This document shows positions 26,638 to 35,812 of a stretch of DNA of 41,814 nt, piece by piece. Each line of letters begins with the position of its first letter. Position 1 is the stretch's first letter. Source of the DNA: Candidatus Auribacterota bacterium (GTDB lineage Bacteria > Auribacterota > JAFGBW01); NCBI GenBank assembly GCA_016932965.1, contig JAFGBW010000257.1:1-41814 (forward strand). The letters run 5' to 3'. The notes beneath the pieces are model-generated. The model was not told the DNA's origin. It searched no databases and worked only from the letters and a program-made list of their open reading frames with translations. Made by a program: the position numbers and the translations under genes.

Positions 26638-27602
26638 GCCATATCTTTCAGCAGATGATTCTGAACATAATCCTCTACGCTTTTTTCACTGGAAGTGAAA
26701 GAAACCGGACAGATCTTTTTCAGTTTCTCCATCGCAGCGCATGTGTAATACTGATATTTTTTCTTTAACATAGCCGGCATCTCAATATAAATGATATTGG
26801 GAGGAACACCCATGGCTTTAAAAACACATTGAGTCATCCTGTTCCAAGTTTCAGGTGTTCCTCTTCCTAAGTTGTAAAGTCCTTTATACTGTGGATGATC
26901 CAGAAACCATAATATTATATTTACCACATCTTTCACATAAATAAAATCTCTTTGTTGTTCTCCATCCCTGAAATCAGGATGGTCGGAACGAAACAATCTC
27001 ATGGATCCGGTTTTTTGAATCTGATGGAACGCATTGTATACAATGGAGGTCATTCCGGTTTTATGCCCCTCATTGGGGCCAAAGACATTAAAAAACTTAA
27101 AACCCGTGATTTGTTTCAGCCATCCATGCCTGTGCGCCCATAAATCAAAAAGATATTTGGAAAAACCATAGGCATTCTGAGGGCTGAGTGCATCCAATTT
27201 ATTTTCATCATCCTCAAATCCGTCTTTACCGTTCCCATAGGTTGCGGCTGAACTTGCATAATAAAAAGGAATCTGATGCCGGATGCAAAAAAGGGCCAGT
27301 TCCCTGGTATACAATGTGTTGTTTTCAATCAGATAGGAAAGATTGTTTTCCGTGGTGGTTGAACAGGCCCCCATGTGAAAAACCGCCTGAATGTCCCCCA
27401 AAGACTGGAACTGCCCGCTTCCGATTTTCTCCAGAAAAACAGTTTTATCCGTATAATCTAAAAATGATTTGCCAACCAGGTTTTTCCATTTGTCGGATTC
27501 ATCCAAAGAATCGACTACCAGAATATCTTTTATCCCCCTGGCATTTAGGCCGGCAATCAAACAAGACCCTATGAATCCAGCGCCTCCAGTGATGACAATC
27601 AT
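26631..27602 (-). CDS. hldD: ADP-L-glycero-D-manno-heptose 6-epimerase
   Basis: MIVITGGAGFIGSCLIAGLNARGIKDILVVD, FHMGACSTTTENN, PFYYASSAATYGNG, GFKFFNVFGPNEGHKTGMTSIVYNAF, DFIYVKDVVNIILWFL. Confidence 0.93.
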   Translation of the reverse strand: MIVITGGAGFIGSCLIAGLNARGIKDILVVDSLDESDKWKNLVGKSFLDYTDKTVFLEKIGSGQFQSLGDIQAVFHMGACSTTTENNLSYLIENNTLYTRELALFCIRHQIPFYYASSAATYGNGKDGFEDDENKLDALSPQNAYGFSKYLFDLWAHRHGWLKQITGFKFFNVFGPNEGHKTGMTSIVYNAFHQIQKTGSMRLFRSDHPDFRDGEQQRDFIYVKDVVNIILWFLDHPQYKGLYNLGRGTPETWNRMTQCVFKAMGVPPNIIYIEMPAMLKKKYQYYTCAAMEKLKKICPVSFTSSEKSVEDYVQNHLLKDMAW

Positions 27603-27810
27603 GAAACACAACCTTTACTGGGGATTTACCGTATCTGCTTAACTATATACTAGACTTGATGTTAAGAATCCAGAATAAAATAATCAACCCTGATTGGAAT
27701 AGAAAATAATCTTAACAAACTGCAAAATTGGAGGATGAATCAAGATACCTTCCATTGAAAATAAAGGGGTTTCCGACTCTCCGGGCCAACCATCCTCTCT
27801 CGAACTATCC

Positions 27811-28539
27811 TTATCTGCCGCAATTGCTTTTGACCCCCAATTCTTTGTTGATCATCCGTACAGCCAGCAACGGATCCGAATGAGAAATGACGGGTCGTCC
27901 GATAACCACATAATCAGCACCTGCCTTTACGGCCTCAAGTGGTGTCATGACCCTTTTTTGATCATGTTTATCAGCCCATTCAGGACGCACTCCCGGAGTA
28001 ACAATCATGAATGATTCTCCGCATGCTTTTCTGATCAAAACAGATTCTTCTGGAGATGCCACTACTCCGTCCACACCGGCTTTTTGAGCAAGGTGAGCAA
28101 GCCATGCCACCTGATCTTGAATGTCCAGCCCGCATCTCAACTCATTTTTCAGCATGTCATTACTAATACTCGTCAAAACAGTTACAGCTAATATTACAGG
28201 ACGCCGCTTTTTAAATTCACAGGAAGCTTTCTGAACCGATTCCACGGCTGCTTTCATCATGGATCCACCCCCTGTTGCATGAATCGTCAGCATATTCACA
28301 CCCAGTCTCACTGCTTCTCTGCAAGCCAATGCGACTGTGTTAGGAATATCATGAAATTTTAAATCCAGAAATACCTTCCCCCCTGCCTGTTGAACCTGCC
28401 TGATCACTGAAGGACCATATCGGGTGAAAAGCTGCTTACCCACTTTGAATAAAGCAACATCATTTTTCAACGTAAGGACATGAGAGATTGCCCTGGTTTT
28501 CGAATCCACATCCAGTGCCAGGATTATCCGGGTTCCCAT
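27811..28539 (-). CDS. pyrF: Orotidine 5'-phosphate decarboxylase
   Basis: IILALDVDSKTRAI, KVGKQLFTRYGPSVIRQVQQAGGKVFLDLKFHDIPNTVA, VTPGVRPEWADKHDQKRVMTPLEAVKAGADYVVIGRPV. Confidence 0.96.
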   Translation of the reverse strand: MGTRIILALDVDSKTRAISHVLTLKNDVALFKVGKQLFTRYGPSVIRQVQQAGGKVFLDLKFHDIPNTVALACREAVRLGVNMLTIHATGGGSMMKAAVESVQKASCEFKKRRPVILAVTVLTSISNDMLKNELRCGLDIQDQVAWLAHLAQKAGVDGVVASPEESVLIRKACGESFMIVTPGVRPEWADKHDQKRVMTPLEAVKAGADYVVIGRPVISHSDPLLAVRMINKELGVKSNCGR

Positions 28540-29333
28540 TGGATCTCCTTTGACTCAAATACAGGTCCATCCATGCAGACCATTTTGTAAGCCTGTTTCT
28601 TATCTTTTACAGGAACCGCACAACCCATGCAAGCGCCAAACCCGCAACCCATGACCTGTTCCATCGCTAAATAAGCCGGAATACGCCTGTCTTCTCCGAA
28701 ATGTGCCACTGCTTTGAGCATGGGATATGGTCCGCAGGCAAGCATGGCTGAAACTTTTTTTCCCTGTTTCATATCCTCTTTAAGGGCATCAAGGCATGTC
28801 CCCTTTTTTCCAAGGCTTCCATTATCAGTGGAAAGGCTTATATCGAATTTCCATCTTTTCATCTGATCCAAAAAGAAAAAATGATCTGCATCACTAGCAC
28901 CCAGATACACTTTCACTTTGCAGGTGTCTGTTTTATGCGACTGAGCCAGACGTTTCATATAAAAAAAGATAGGAACGCAACCTATTCCTCCGCTTAAAAG
29001 AACCAAATGATTGACAGGGACGTTCGGGAAAGCATTGCCTAAGGGAAACAGTACTTTTAAGAATTCACCTTTTTTAATGAGGGAAAGCAGCTGCGTCCCT
29101 TTTCCAAGAATTTTATAAAAAATGGTTATCTTGCTTTTTCCCGCATCCAATATACTAAAAGGACGGGGGATCAGACTTTCTTTTGAAGGGAGCACCACGG
29201 TAAGGAATTGCCCTGGAAGAATAGAGTCTGTTTCTTCCGGACATTCCAATTGCATCAGACAAAAATTCTTCTGTATTTGACGATTGGAAAGAACTAACAA
29301 GGATCGGTGCTTTTCAATTATTTTTGATTTCAT
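28524..29333 (-). CDS. pyrK: Dihydroorotate dehydrogenase electron transfer subunit
   Basis: FAD/NAD-binding reductase pattern IPRPFSILDA, GIGCVPIFFYMKRL, ACGPYPMLKAV, and 2Fe-2S motif CGFGACMGCAVPVKD..YKMVCMDGPVFE. Confidence 0.88.
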   Translation of the reverse strand: MKSKIIEKHRSLLVLSNRQIQKNFCLMQLECPEETDSILPGQFLTVVLPSKESLIPRPFSILDAGKSKITIFYKILGKGTQLLSLIKKGEFLKVLFPLGNAFPNVPVNHLVLLSGGIGCVPIFFYMKRLAQSHKTDTCKVKVYLGASDADHFFFLDQMKRWKFDISLSTDNGSLGKKGTCLDALKEDMKQGKKVSAMLACGPYPMLKAVAHFGEDRRIPAYLAMEQVMGCGFGACMGCAVPVKDKKQAYKMVCMDGPVFESKEIQWEPG

Positions 29334-29379
29334 TTATCCTTTTCTTATTCAATCCGCATCTGGCTGCTATGAATTGAAT

Positions 29380-29452
29380 GTGCCTGGTGAGATTTGAACT
29401 CACGGCCCCATCCTTCGGAGGGATGTACTCTATCCAGCTGAGCTACAGGCAC
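29380..29452 (-). tRNA. tRNA-Arg(CCG)
   Basis: Reverse complement GTGCCTGTAGCTCAGCTGGATAGAGTACATCCCTCCGAAGGATGGGGCCGTGAGTTCAAATCTCACCAGGCAC folds as a cloverleaf; anticodon loop CTCCGAA; no encoded CCA. Confidence 0.95.
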
Positions 29453-29532
29453 AAATAATTGCGTAACATAATACCGTCAGAGACGGTTGCTGTCATCATA
29501 TGATAATCGCTCAATACAGATGAATTTTATAT

Positions 29533-29643
29533 CACGTGGAACACGAAGAGCACGAAGAAAAATCAAAAAAATACAAATGCTTAAAAAGGATTATACAAAC
29601 ATTCTTAACATCAAGTGTTGGGATTGTTTCGTGCCCTTTGTGA
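29533..29643. repeat. Imperfect inverted repeat of CACGAAG-type words
   Basis: Left CACGTGGAACACGAAGAGCACGAAGAAAA; right TGTTTCGTGCCCTTTGTGA, reverse complement TCACAAAGGGCACGAAACA. Confidence 0.55.
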
Positions 29644-29739
29644 TGAATCATTCTATTATTTTCCGGAGTGAGCAGATTTGTGAATCCTGCCCATGAGATG
29701 AAACTTCACTCGATATCTCTTCATCGCTCACTGAAATAA

Positions 29740-30366
29740 CTAGTTGAGCGGCAGGACGACCTTCACTTCAACCTTGCTGTCAGAAGCATGAAACGTAAAA
29801 TCGGTTTTTCCCTGATAAAATTCGGCCATCGTGATGAGAAAAATAGATAACGCATCTTTATGGAATCCGGAACCGGACTGAAATTCAAGGAGCATCTGAA
29901 ACTGATCTTGAATCAATCCGCTGTGAAAGCCTATCTCCGTATCAGGCAGGGCATTTCTGCAAGCGTATTGGAATAAGGTCATGATCAATAAAAACATCTG
30001 TCTCTCATCCATGAGCAATGCGACTTTTTTTCGTCCTATTTTCTTGTTGATTTTTAATGATTTGCCTTCCAGACAAGTCCGGTTGAATTTCTCCGCTTCC
30101 TGAAACAGGGGATCCATTTCAAAAGCCTTCACGTCTTCTTTCCCGTTAGTTCCAAGTCTCGCCATCTCAAGAGTCATGTCAAAAAAATGGTTCAGCCTGG
30201 CCATTTCCTCTTTGGCAATTTTCTGGCATTTTTTCTGGGTTTCATTCAGGGAGCCGATCGTCTCTTCTCCCAGGAGGGAAATGGCCTCTTTCACCGAAGT
30301 CAACGGAGTACGCACATCATGAGAAAGTGCTTTAAGGCATTCTTGCTTTTTTTGAATGATATCCAT
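29740..30366 (-). CDS. Degenerate histidine kinase-like protein (phosphoacceptor helix, ATP-binding boxes not recognisable)
   Basis: H-box CLKALSHDVRTPLTSVKEAISLL; downstream region lacks recognisable G1 (DxGxG) and G2 boxes. Confidence 0.7.
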   Translation of the reverse strand: MDIIQKKQECLKALSHDVRTPLTSVKEAISLLGEETIGSLNETQKKCQKIAKEEMARLNHFFDMTLEMARLGTNGKEDVKAFEMDPLFQEAEKFNRTCLEGKSLKINKKIGRKKVALLMDERQMFLLIMTLFQYACRNALPDTEIGFHSGLIQDQFQMLLEFQSGSGFHKDALSIFLITMAEFYQGKTDFTFHASDSKVEVKVVLPLN

Positions 30367-30374
30367 GAAACCGG

Positions 30375-32057
30375 TTAAACGCCTCCTACAGGCAAAATCA
30401 CGGTGAAAGTGGAACCTTTACTCAAAACGGAATCCACTTCGATTTTTCCTCCATGCAGAGCAACCAGCTTCTGAACAATGGCAAGCCCAAGCCCTGTCCC
30501 ACCTATGTTGGAAGTCTGGGCATTGTTGATCCGGTAAAATTTCTGGAAAAGCCGGGACATGTCGTCTGGTTTCATTCCCATTCCCTGATCGGAAATAGCC
30601 ACCCTGATGGAGGATTCTTTTTCAAACACCTTGACTCTGATTTCACCGCCATTGGGAGAATATTTAACAGCATTATTAACCAGATTGTAAATCACCTGGG
30701 TCATTCGATCCTTGTCAATATTGACCTTGGGCAGTCCCAGAGCAATATCAGGAACGATGGTATGGATTTGAGTCTGCATCTGGCATAATTTGGCAACATT
30801 ATTGACAATTTCATCCAGATGCATGTGTTTGCATTCCAGTTGTATTTTACCGGATTCAATGGAAGCGATGTCGAGCATATTTTCTACCAGAGAGCTCAAC
30901 CGATGGGTCTCATCCTCAATGGTTTTCAAAAACATGGTTCTGCTGTCCACGTCTTCCGGGTCCACGCGGTTCACCAGCGTATCAATATACGCCCGAATCG
31001 TGGCAAGAGGGCTTCTTAAATCATGGGAAACCATGGAAACAAAATCGTCCTTTAATTTATCAAGATCCCGTAAACGCTGCAATTCCCTGGAGGCGGTCAT
31101 GTCCCTGGCAATCAATGTAATGCCGGAGAGTTCTTCATTTTCATCCCTCAATAAAGATGTGGAAAGCCCGTACGGAATGGTGACTCCTCCAGGAAGCTCA
31201 AATTCCATCTGGTAATCCATGACAAAACCGTCCCGTTCGGTTTGCTCAATGAGAATCCTGACCATTTCAGCCAGGGATTTCGGCAGAACCTGCTGATAAT
31301 GCCTTCCTACAGCGTTGATATCTGAAATTCCAAACATGACAGAGGCATTGTGATTGAGATGGGTGATCTCTCGTTTCCCGTTGAAGGTGATGACTCCGTT
31401 GATCAAGGATTCTAAAATATTCGTGGTGAATTTTTTCATTTTTTCCAGATCACTGTTTTGTTCGCGCAGGTTTTCATAGAGAATCACATTTTCAATGGCA
31501 ATAGAAGCCTGTCCGGCTGCCAGCTGAAGAATCTCTCTGGTCTGAAGCGTCAAAAGATCATCCGCCCTGCTGTTGATTTGCACGAGCATGACCCCCAATA
31601 ATTGGCCGACTGTCAGAAAGGGGACGGCCAGCAGGCAGGAATTTTTATTTTCCTCTTTGGATGCGGAAATGGTCGAAATCTGTTTTTCATTCAATATCCA
31701 TGTCAGAATGGATTCATTGATATCATAAAGATTTTGCACATAAGCATCGTCAATCAGGTCATTGTAGGATGACACAAAAGATAAATCCTCCTGACTTAAA
31801 CGGTAATAAATGTATCCGGAACACTGAAAAAAAGATCTGATGATGGAGATGAATTCCTTGATGATTTCACTGTTATCTTTTAAAGAAGCGATCCCTTTTA
31901 ACATATTTTGAAGAGCGGACATTTCATCCAGCGAATGGCGTATCCCTTCATTGGCTTTCTTCAGGTAAACAATGTCCTGTTCAAGTTCCTTGATCTTATT
32001 TTCCTGAATTCCCACGTTAATTCCTTTCCTAACATCATGACTCACCGCAGCTGACAC
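30375..32057 (-). CDS. GAF-PAS sensor histidine kinase
   Basis: HisKA FVSMVSHDLRSPLATIRAYI; HATPase VIYNLVNNAVKYSPNGG, ISDQGMGMKPDDMSRLFQKFYRINNAQTSNIGGTGLGLAIVQKLVALHGG; upstream GAF-like and PAS-like segments. Confidence 0.92.
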   Translation of the reverse strand: MSAAVSHDVRKGINVGIQENKIKELEQDIVYLKKANEGIRHSLDEMSALQNMLKGIASLKDNSEIIKEFISIIRSFFQCSGYIYYRLSQEDLSFVSSYNDLIDDAYVQNLYDINESILTWILNEKQISTISASKEENKNSCLLAVPFLTVGQLLGVMLVQINSRADDLLTLQTREILQLAAGQASIAIENVILYENLREQNSDLEKMKKFTTNILESLINGVITFNGKREITHLNHNASVMFGISDINAVGRHYQQVLPKSLAEMVRILIEQTERDGFVMDYQMEFELPGGVTIPYGLSTSLLRDENEELSGITLIARDMTASRELQRLRDLDKLKDDFVSMVSHDLRSPLATIRAYIDTLVNRVDPEDVDSRTMFLKTIEDETHRLSSLVENMLDIASIESGKIQLECKHMHLDEIVNNVAKLCQMQTQIHTIVPDIALGLPKVNIDKDRMTQVIYNLVNNAVKYSPNGGEIRVKVFEKESSIRVAISDQGMGMKPDDMSRLFQKFYRINNAQTSNIGGTGLGLAIVQKLVALHGGKIEVDSVLSKGSTFTVILPVGGV

Positions 32058-32079
32058 GCTTGAAGCCTGATGCGTTCGA

Positions 32080-32967
32080 CTAACTCAGCATGTTAAAAAA
32101 TATCTCCGTTTTCCTCACCTCAGAAGCAATTTCTTCCAGAATTTCCGGCAGAATATCCGATGTCAGTTTAAGCAGTTTCCAGGCGTCTGGATTGGCCTTG
32201 GGGATTAAATCATAGCCTGAATTCCCGATTTCAATGGCATGAGTAAGCACATTCGCTATATGAATGATAGACGTGATTTGAAAATGATGACTGGCAGAGG
32301 AAGGGGCATGATGATTGCCGATCACCTGGATCATTTCTTCATTCAGATTCCACCTCTTTCCCAGCCAGGCTCCGATTTCGCAGTGGGAGACTCCGTCCAT
32401 CACTTCCTTTTCCGCATCAATGATGAAACACCCCTTCTCCTTGACCAGCCGCAAGACCTGCTCAAATTGTTCATGAAAATACTGATCCAGGACCATTTTT
32501 CCAAGATCATGCATGAGGCCCGCAAGAAACGCTTCTTCTGTTTCCTTCAATTGAAGCTTTTTCGCCAAAACACGGGAAGCAGCTCCCACACCGAGGGAAT
32601 GCTTCCAGAAAGCGACACGATTAAACGAGGAGGTTTCATTTTTATCCTTGCTGAAAGAAGAAAAAACCGAAGCCGACATGGCCGTGGCTTTCACGGCGTT
32701 GAATCCTAAAATCACAATGGCATGGGTGATGGTTTTAATCCTGCTTGGAAAACCATAAAAAGGGGAATTCACCACTTTTAAAATTTTAGTGGCGAGAGCC
32801 TGATCCGATGAAATGGCCTGACCGACCTCATTGGCTGAGACTTTTGGATTCTGCATCAACTGGGTCACACGGGAAAGAACCGTAGGGAGAGTAGGCAGAG
32901 ACAGTATTTCTTCGATGATTTTTTTTATCCGTGATTGGGATGGGGAAAGGGGTTCGGCTGTTGTCAT
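32080..32967 (-). CDS. HDOD domain protein
   Basis: LPTLPTVLSRVTQLMQNPKVSANEVGQAISSDQALATKILKVVNSPFYGFPSRIKTITHAIVILGFNAVK; AFLAGLMHDLGKMV. Confidence 0.93.
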   Translation of the reverse strand: MTTAEPLSPSQSRIKKIIEEILSLPTLPTVLSRVTQLMQNPKVSANEVGQAISSDQALATKILKVVNSPFYGFPSRIKTITHAIVILGFNAVKATAMSASVFSSFSKDKNETSSFNRVAFWKHSLGVGAASRVLAKKLQLKETEEAFLAGLMHDLGKMVLDQYFHEQFEQVLRLVKEKGCFIIDAEKEVMDGVSHCEIGAWLGKRWNLNEEMIQVIGNHHAPSSASHHFQITSIIHIANVLTHAIEIGNSGYDLIPKANPDAWKLLKLTSDILPEILEEIASEVRKTEIFFNMLS

Positions 32968-33353
32968 GGCGAGCTTGGTTTGGCTTCCTGCTGGCCGGCT
33001 TTCTGAAAATAGACTTTCACGCCTTCATAAATTTCTTTCATGATGGGATCATCCAACACAGGCTTAAAACGCTCATTCAAACGTTTTTCCTGTTCAGCAT
33101 TCATGACCGGAAGCGCCATGGACATGTCTTCTCCGGATGAAGCGTCGGTTTCTCCTCCGTTGGCAGCACCTTCGCAAATCACGGACTGAACATTCCATTT
33201 TTTGAGACGGGCTATCATCATTTCCGACAATACACTTCCCGGATGAAGCAAAACCATGCCCTTGTCATTGATGACTTTTTCCTTAATGACCATTCCTTCT
33301 TTTGCCTTTTCGATGGGGATCTGAGGCATGAAATTCCTTTCAAAAAAAGGCAA
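32964..33353 (-). CDS. Small protein resembling the N-terminal segment of HD-GYP proteins
   Basis: QIPIEKAKEGMVIKEKVINDKGMVLLHPGSVLSEMMIARLKKWNVQSVIC resembles the 'L..GMvLaedV....G.lLl..GtvLte..i.rLkk.gv' pattern; overlaps the HDOD gene start by 4 nt. Confidence 0.6.
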   Translation of the reverse strand: MPFFERNFMPQIPIEKAKEGMVIKEKVINDKGMVLLHPGSVLSEMMIARLKKWNVQSVICEGAANGGETDASSGEDMSMALPVMNAEQEKRLNERFKPVLDDPIMKEIYEGVKVYFQKAGQQEAKPSSP

Positions 33354-33356
33354 GAA

Positions 33357-33752
33357 TCATTGAGCGGTTTTGGGAGCGTCGGGAGGGCCTACGATTTCAA
33401 CGATCTTATTATAGAGTTCTTCAAACTTAAACGGTTTGACCATATAACTGGTGGCGCCTGACTGGAGTCCTTCCAGAACGTCTTTTCTCTGGGATTTGGC
33501 CGTCACCATGACAATAGGAATATTTTTTGTGACTTCGTTTAATTTGAGACGGCGGCAGGTTTCAAAACCGTCGATTCCGGGCATCATGGCATCCAATAAA
33601 ATCATGTCGGGCTTTTCAGCAGCAGCGATTTCAATTCCCTTCTCACCGTTTCCGGCAGTCAATGTTTTGAATCCCTTTTTCTGAAGATCAAAACTCAAGA
33701 TATACCGGAGTGCCCCGTGATCATCGATGATTAAAATTGATTTTTCGCCCAT
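33357..33752 (-). CDS. Response regulator (receiver domain)
   Basis: SILIIDDHGALRYILSFDLQKKGFKTL, MILLDAMMPGIDGFETCRRL, IPIVMVTAKSQ, YMVKPFKFEELYNKI. ORF extends to 33815; ATG at 33752 preferred. Confidence 0.92.
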   Translation of the reverse strand: MGEKSILIIDDHGALRYILSFDLQKKGFKTLTAGNGEKGIEIAAAEKPDMILLDAMMPGIDGFETCRRLKLNEVTKNIPIVMVTAKSQRKDVLEGLQSGATSYMVKPFKFEELYNKIVEIVGPPDAPKTAQ

Positions 33753-33850
33753 ATGATTTTTCCCTATGTAATCAAATATTCTTATTGCTTTCCATTTTAA
33801 AACAAATGTTAACAAAAATGGCGAGACTTGGAAAAGAAAAAAATAATAAT

Positions 33851-35776
33851 TTATCCGATCGCTTTCAATAATATTTTATTCATACGGGTATTATATGATT
33901 TGGGATCCTTGATTTTGGATCCTTCAGCCAAGAGAGCCTGATCATAAAGAACGCTGATCCAATCCTGAAGGTCTTCTTCTTTTATCCCTTTCTCTGTCAT
34001 GGATTGCAAATGCTGGATGAGGGCATGATTGGGGTTGATCTCTAAAATCCTTTTCGAACGAAAATCCATCTGCTTGGAAGCTTTCAGAATACGCTCCATA
34101 TGGGCGCTCATTTCACCTTCATCTGAGACCAGACAGCAGGGACTGTCCACCAGTCTGGTCGTGGTTCGGACGGATTTGATCTCATCCTGAAGAATTTTCC
34201 GGAAAAGATCTTCGATTCCTTTTAATTTTTTTTCATCTTCTTTCGCTTTCTCCCTAGCTTCTTTATCCAAATCCCCCAGGTCCAGCTCACCTCTGCCAGC
34301 GGAAACCACTTTTTTCCCTTCGTATTCAGGAATAACGGAAAACATCCATTCATCCACCGGATCTGTCAGGTACAGGACTTCCATCTGATTCTTTCTGAAA
34401 ATTTCCAGATGAGGAGAAGCCTCAATTTCTTCCCTCGTTTCCCCCGGCAAATAGTAGATCTCTTTCTGACCGTCTTTCATCCTTGAACAATAAGTTTTGA
34501 GACTGACCCAGCTTTTCTCATCCTGGCTCGCTGAAGAATAAAAACGAAGCAAGGCAATCAATTTGTCCCTGTTTTCCTGGTCCAGGTACACCCCTTCCTT
34601 CAGCGCCATGCCGAATTCTTTCCAGAAGGCATGATATCTATCCGGCTCCTTAGAAGAGAGTTCCGTTAATACATCCAGTACCTTTTTGACCAGGGCTTTT
34701 CTGATTTTTTCAACCGTCTTATTCTGCTGGAGAATTTCGCGGGAGATATTCAACGGCAAATCTTCCGTGTCCACCATGCCTCTCACAAACCTCAAATAGG
34801 CTGGCATCAGCTCCTTGCAGCTGTCCATGATGAAAACACGCTTCACATATAGGTTAACCCCCTTGGATTCATGATGATGAAAAAAATCCAACGGCGCTTT
34901 TGTTGGAATAAACAGGATGGAATTAAACGCAATCACTCCTTCCTGTGAAAAATGCACTTTGGTAAGAGGCTTTTCAAAGTCATGGGAAATCTGTTTATAA
35001 AATTCATCATACATGTCATCGGTTATTTCCTTTTTCGGACGAATCCATAAAGGCTGCCCTGTGTTCACCACTTCGTATTCCGTGCTTTTCTTTTCGGGCT
35101 CCTTTTTCTTCTCTTCTTCACTTCGATTATCCGTTTTGGGCATGAGAATGGGATAAGAAACATAATCAGAAAATTTTCTAATCACGGAACGGACCTTCCA
35201 GTTTTCAAGAAATTCTTCGCCTTCCTCATTCAAATGCAGGATGACCTCTGTGCCCCGGTTTTTTTTCTCTGCGGGTTCAATGGTATAACTGCCTTTACCC
35301 GTAGATTCCCATTTCCAGGCTTCTTTTTCCCCTGCTTTTCTGGAAAAGAGCGTGACCTTCTTGGAAACCATGAAAACCGAATAAAAACCCACGCCAAACT
35401 GGCCGATCAGGGACAGATTTTTGGCCTGATCCTGGGACATAGCCTGAATAAAATCTTTTGAGCCTGAACTGGCAATGGTACCGATATTTTGAATGATCTC
35501 TTCGTGATTCATGCCGATCCCATTATCGGAAATGATGAAAATCTTGGCATCCTTATCCAAAGAAATTTTGATTTCAAAGCGGGAATCATCCTCCAGTAGT
35601 TCCTTTTTAGTCAGGGATAAAAACCGGATTTTATCTATGGCGTCCGAGGAATTGGAAATCAATTCCCTGATAAAAATGTCTTTGTTGCTGTATAAAGAAT
35701 GGGCCATTAAATCCAGGAGTTGCTGGATCTGGGTTTCAAAACTGCGGGTCTCAATAGTGGGCGTTCTCTCCGTCAT
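33851..35776 (-). CDS. htpG: Chaperone protein HtpG (Hsp90)
   Basis: ETRSFETQIQQLLDLMAHSLYSNKDIFIRELISNSSDAIDKIRF, ISDNGIGMNHEEIIQNIGTIASSGSKDF, QFGVGFYSVFMV, VDTEDLPLNISREILQQN. Confidence 0.97.
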   Translation of the reverse strand: MTERTPTIETRSFETQIQQLLDLMAHSLYSNKDIFIRELISNSSDAIDKIRFLSLTKKELLEDDSRFEIKISLDKDAKIFIISDNGIGMNHEEIIQNIGTIASSGSKDFIQAMSQDQAKNLSLIGQFGVGFYSVFMVSKKVTLFSRKAGEKEAWKWESTGKGSYTIEPAEKKNRGTEVILHLNEEGEEFLENWKVRSVIRKFSDYVSYPILMPKTDNRSEEEKKKEPEKKSTEYEVVNTGQPLWIRPKKEITDDMYDEFYKQISHDFEKPLTKVHFSQEGVIAFNSILFIPTKAPLDFFHHHESKGVNLYVKRVFIMDSCKELMPAYLRFVRGMVDTEDLPLNISREILQQNKTVEKIRKALVKKVLDVLTELSSKEPDRYHAFWKEFGMALKEGVYLDQENRDKLIALLRFYSSASQDEKSWVSLKTYCSRMKDGQKEIYYLPGETREEIEASPHLEIFRKNQMEVLYLTDPVDEWMFSVIPEYEGKKVVSAGRGELDLGDLDKEAREKAKEDEKKLKGIEDLFRKILQDEIKSVRTTTRLVDSPCCLVSDEGEMSAHMERILKASKQMDFRSKRILEINPNHALIQHLQSMTEKGIKEEDLQDWISVLYDQALLAEGSKIKDPKSYNTRMNKILLKAIG

Positions 35777-35812
35777 GATTTTTTCCTTCTGTCTATATTT
35801 AATAGTTGATTC

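Noticed and set aside
29487-29696. 69-aa + strand ORF
   Set aside because: Spans the word-repeat element; composition is not protein-like.
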